NCBI GenBank assembly: GCA_021791055.1
Contig: JAJYXI010000006.1
Span: 1-64,000 of the forward strand
Length of the DNA stretch: 64,000 bases
Reading direction: 5' to 3'
DNA from: Nitrospirota bacterium
Lineage (GTDB): Bacteria; Nitrospirota; Thermodesulfovibrionia; Thermodesulfovibrionales; Dissulfurispiraceae
In this document: positions 62,778-64,000 of the stretch, piece after piece
Layout: each line of letters opens with the position of its first letter
Position numbering within the stretch: the stretch's first letter is position 1
Translations under genes and position numbers: made by a program
Notes under the pieces: model-generated
What the model saw: only the letters and a program-made list of their open reading frames with translations
Databases searched by the model: none
What the model was told of the DNA's origin: nothing

Positions 62778-64000
62778 ATGTCTATACAAGGGCTGAAAGA
62801 TATTATCGAAATCAAAGACGGTTCTGTTTATGTAAAAGACAAAAACACTGCCAGAAACCTCATGGACAGCCTTATTTATGATGCAGTTTTTGAATCAGAT
62901 GACGAAAAAAGAAAGGCAAAATTTGTGTTTGTCAAGGAAGTCGCAAAGGCATGCGGTGCAGTGCCTGCGTCCATTCAGGGTCTCTATGAGGAGATGGGAA
63001 GGAATTATCCGGGATTCACCGTTCCTGCAATTAATATCAGGGGACTCACATACGATGTGGCAAGGGCAATATTCAGAAAGGCGCTTGAAATGAAGGTCGG
63101 CGCCCTTATATTCGAGATTGCACGGTCGGAGATCGGATACACAAAACAAAAGCCTCTGGAATATACAACAGTCGTCCTTGCTGCAGCAGTAAGAGAGGGC
63201 TTTGAATGCCCTGTATTTATACAGGGGGATCACTTCCAGCTTGTAAGGAAGAATTACCTGAGTGGTCCTGATCTCGAAACAAACTATGTAAAAGGGCTTA
63301 TAGCAGAGGCAGTAGAGGCTGAGTTCTATAATATAGACATCGACTCTTCCACTCTTGTTGACCTCGATAAGCCTACGACAAAGGAGCAGCAGAGGCCGAA
63401 TTTCGAAAAGACCGCAGAGCTGTCAGAACATGTCAGACAATTACAGCCGCCTGGCGTGGAAATATCAATAGGCGGTGAGATCGGCGAGATAGGCGGCAAA
63501 AACAGCAATCCCGATGAATTAAGGGCATATCTTGACGGATTTAAAGAGACCTTTAAAGGCGTAAAAGGCCTGAGCAAGCTCAGTGTGCAGACAGGCACAA
63601 GCCACGGCGGGGTTGTCCTTCCTGACGGAAGCCTTGCAAAGGTAAAGATAGACTTCGATACATTGAGATTATTGTCAGACCTCGCAAGAAAGGAATACGG
63701 TCTTTCTGGATGCGTACAGCATGGGGCGTCAACACTGCCTGAGGATGCCTTCAATATGTTTCCCGAGACAGGCACTTCGGAGGTGCATCTTGCGACAGGA
63801 TTCCAGAATATTATCTATGACAGCAAACACCTCCCTGCAGAATTTAAAAACGAGGTATACGATTATCTGAAACAGGAGTGCGCAAAAGAGAGGAAAGAAG
63901 GACAGACAGACGAGCAGTTCTTCTACGGTGTGCGGAAAAAAGGTTTCGGCCCGATAAAGAAGAAGTGGTGGGACCTGCCAGCAAGCGTAAAAGAGCCGAT
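62778..64000 (+). CDS. Class II fructose-bisphosphate aldolase family protein (partial, runs off the window)
   Basis: The frame from the ATG at 62778 stays open to the last base (407 codons). It has VFIQGDHFQ (zinc His), FYNIDIDSSTLVD, ISIGGEIGEIGGKNS (the Gly-rich Glu loop), SVQTGTSHGGVVLPDG (second zinc His) and SGCVQHGASTLPEDAFNM, all in class II FBA order. The protein is longer than ordinary FBA (about 300-360 aa) and resembles the large class II/tagatose-type group. It probably works in glycolysis/gluconeogenesis; the sugar cannot be fixed by eye. Confidence 0.85.
   Translation, partial: MSIQGLKDIIEIKDGSVYVKDKNTARNLMDSLIYDAVFESDDEKRKAKFVFVKEVAKACGAVPASIQGLYEEMGRNYPGFTVPAINIRGLTYDVARAIFRKALEMKVGALIFEIARSEIGYTKQKPLEYTTVVLAAAVREGFECPVFIQGDHFQLVRKNYLSGPDLETNYVKGLIAEAVEAEFYNIDIDSSTLVDLDKPTTKEQQRPNFEKTAELSEHVRQLQPPGVEISIGGEIGEIGGKNSNPDELRAYLDGFKETFKGVKGLSKLSVQTGTSHGGVVLPDGSLAKVKIDFDTLRLLSDLARKEYGLSGCVQHGASTLPEDAFNMFPETGTSEVHLATGFQNIIYDSKHLPAEFKNEVYDYLKQECAKERKEGQTDEQFFYGVRKKGFGPIKKKWWDLPASVKEP

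Overview
The window looks like a chromosome segment of a Gram-negative, anaerobe-type bacterium with moderate GC. It carries a full outer-membrane assembly and lipid A set (bamA, ompH, lpxD, fabZ, lpxA, lpxI), Kdo synthesis genes (kdsA, kdsC, kdsD), an ADP-forming acetate-CoA ligase, a NapH-type Fe-S membrane protein, a CooT-like protein and many two-component and HD-GYP proteins. My inference is a Nitrospirota (Thermodesulfovibrio-like) or deltaproteobacterial-type genome. No rRNA or other marker confirms this.

Layout. 1-5.3 kb (minus strand): an RND/MMPL exporter operon (cNMP-binding protein, LpxH-like phosphoesterase, beta-barrel, LolA-like protein, MMPL pump). The pump gene is cut off by the right end of an IS3-family element at the left window edge. 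5.4-11.3 kb: HD-GYP protein, MBL hydrolase, ribE, lepB, lepA, ROK kinase. 11.6-18.6 kb: bamA-ompH-lpxD-fabZ-lpxA-lpxI envelope operon plus a membrane protein. 18.5-29.1 kb: mixed housekeeping genes (lipM-like, cooT-like, DUF3842, DUF401, serS, fliK/flhB-like pair, nth-like, DUF362, NapH/NapG-like fusion, tRNA-Met, speD). 29.2-32.8 kb: pgk, gap, DUF1015.

33-48.8 kb is the most interesting part. It holds a chemoreceptor-like protein fused to a PhnD-type binding domain, a c-heme (CxxCH) sensor kinase overlapping a sigma-54 NtrC-type regulator, and two sigma-54 (-24/-12) promoters, both preceded by the same GGGAACA motif. These promoters drive UspA proteins, two enlarged YeiH/UPF0324-type permeases, each followed by a tiny one-helix membrane protein, and a periplasmic rhodanese. 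The region ends with a 1142-residue hybrid kinase that has an N-terminal Rossmann domain. I read it as a redox- or sulfur-responsive transport island.

48.9-57.8 kb: energy metabolism (BioD/DRTGG protein, ADP-forming acetate-CoA ligase), HD-GYP, queC, phospholipid genes (plsY, pgsA) and Kdo genes. 57.8-60.3 kb: a small accessory patch (ASCH, unknown genes, a mini-HTH protein, DUF433-hicB-hicA). 60.3-64 kb: comM-like, a TIGR01212 radical SAM protein, and a class II aldolase running off the window.

The window is rich in small dispersed repeats: phased octamers (ATGRGTNN then ACYCATNN), heptamers, a C6/G6 palindrome inserted in frame in three protein genes, and an AAAAGTC hairpin. Several genes have a -10 box directly before the start codon and no Shine-Dalgarno, which suggests leaderless transcripts.
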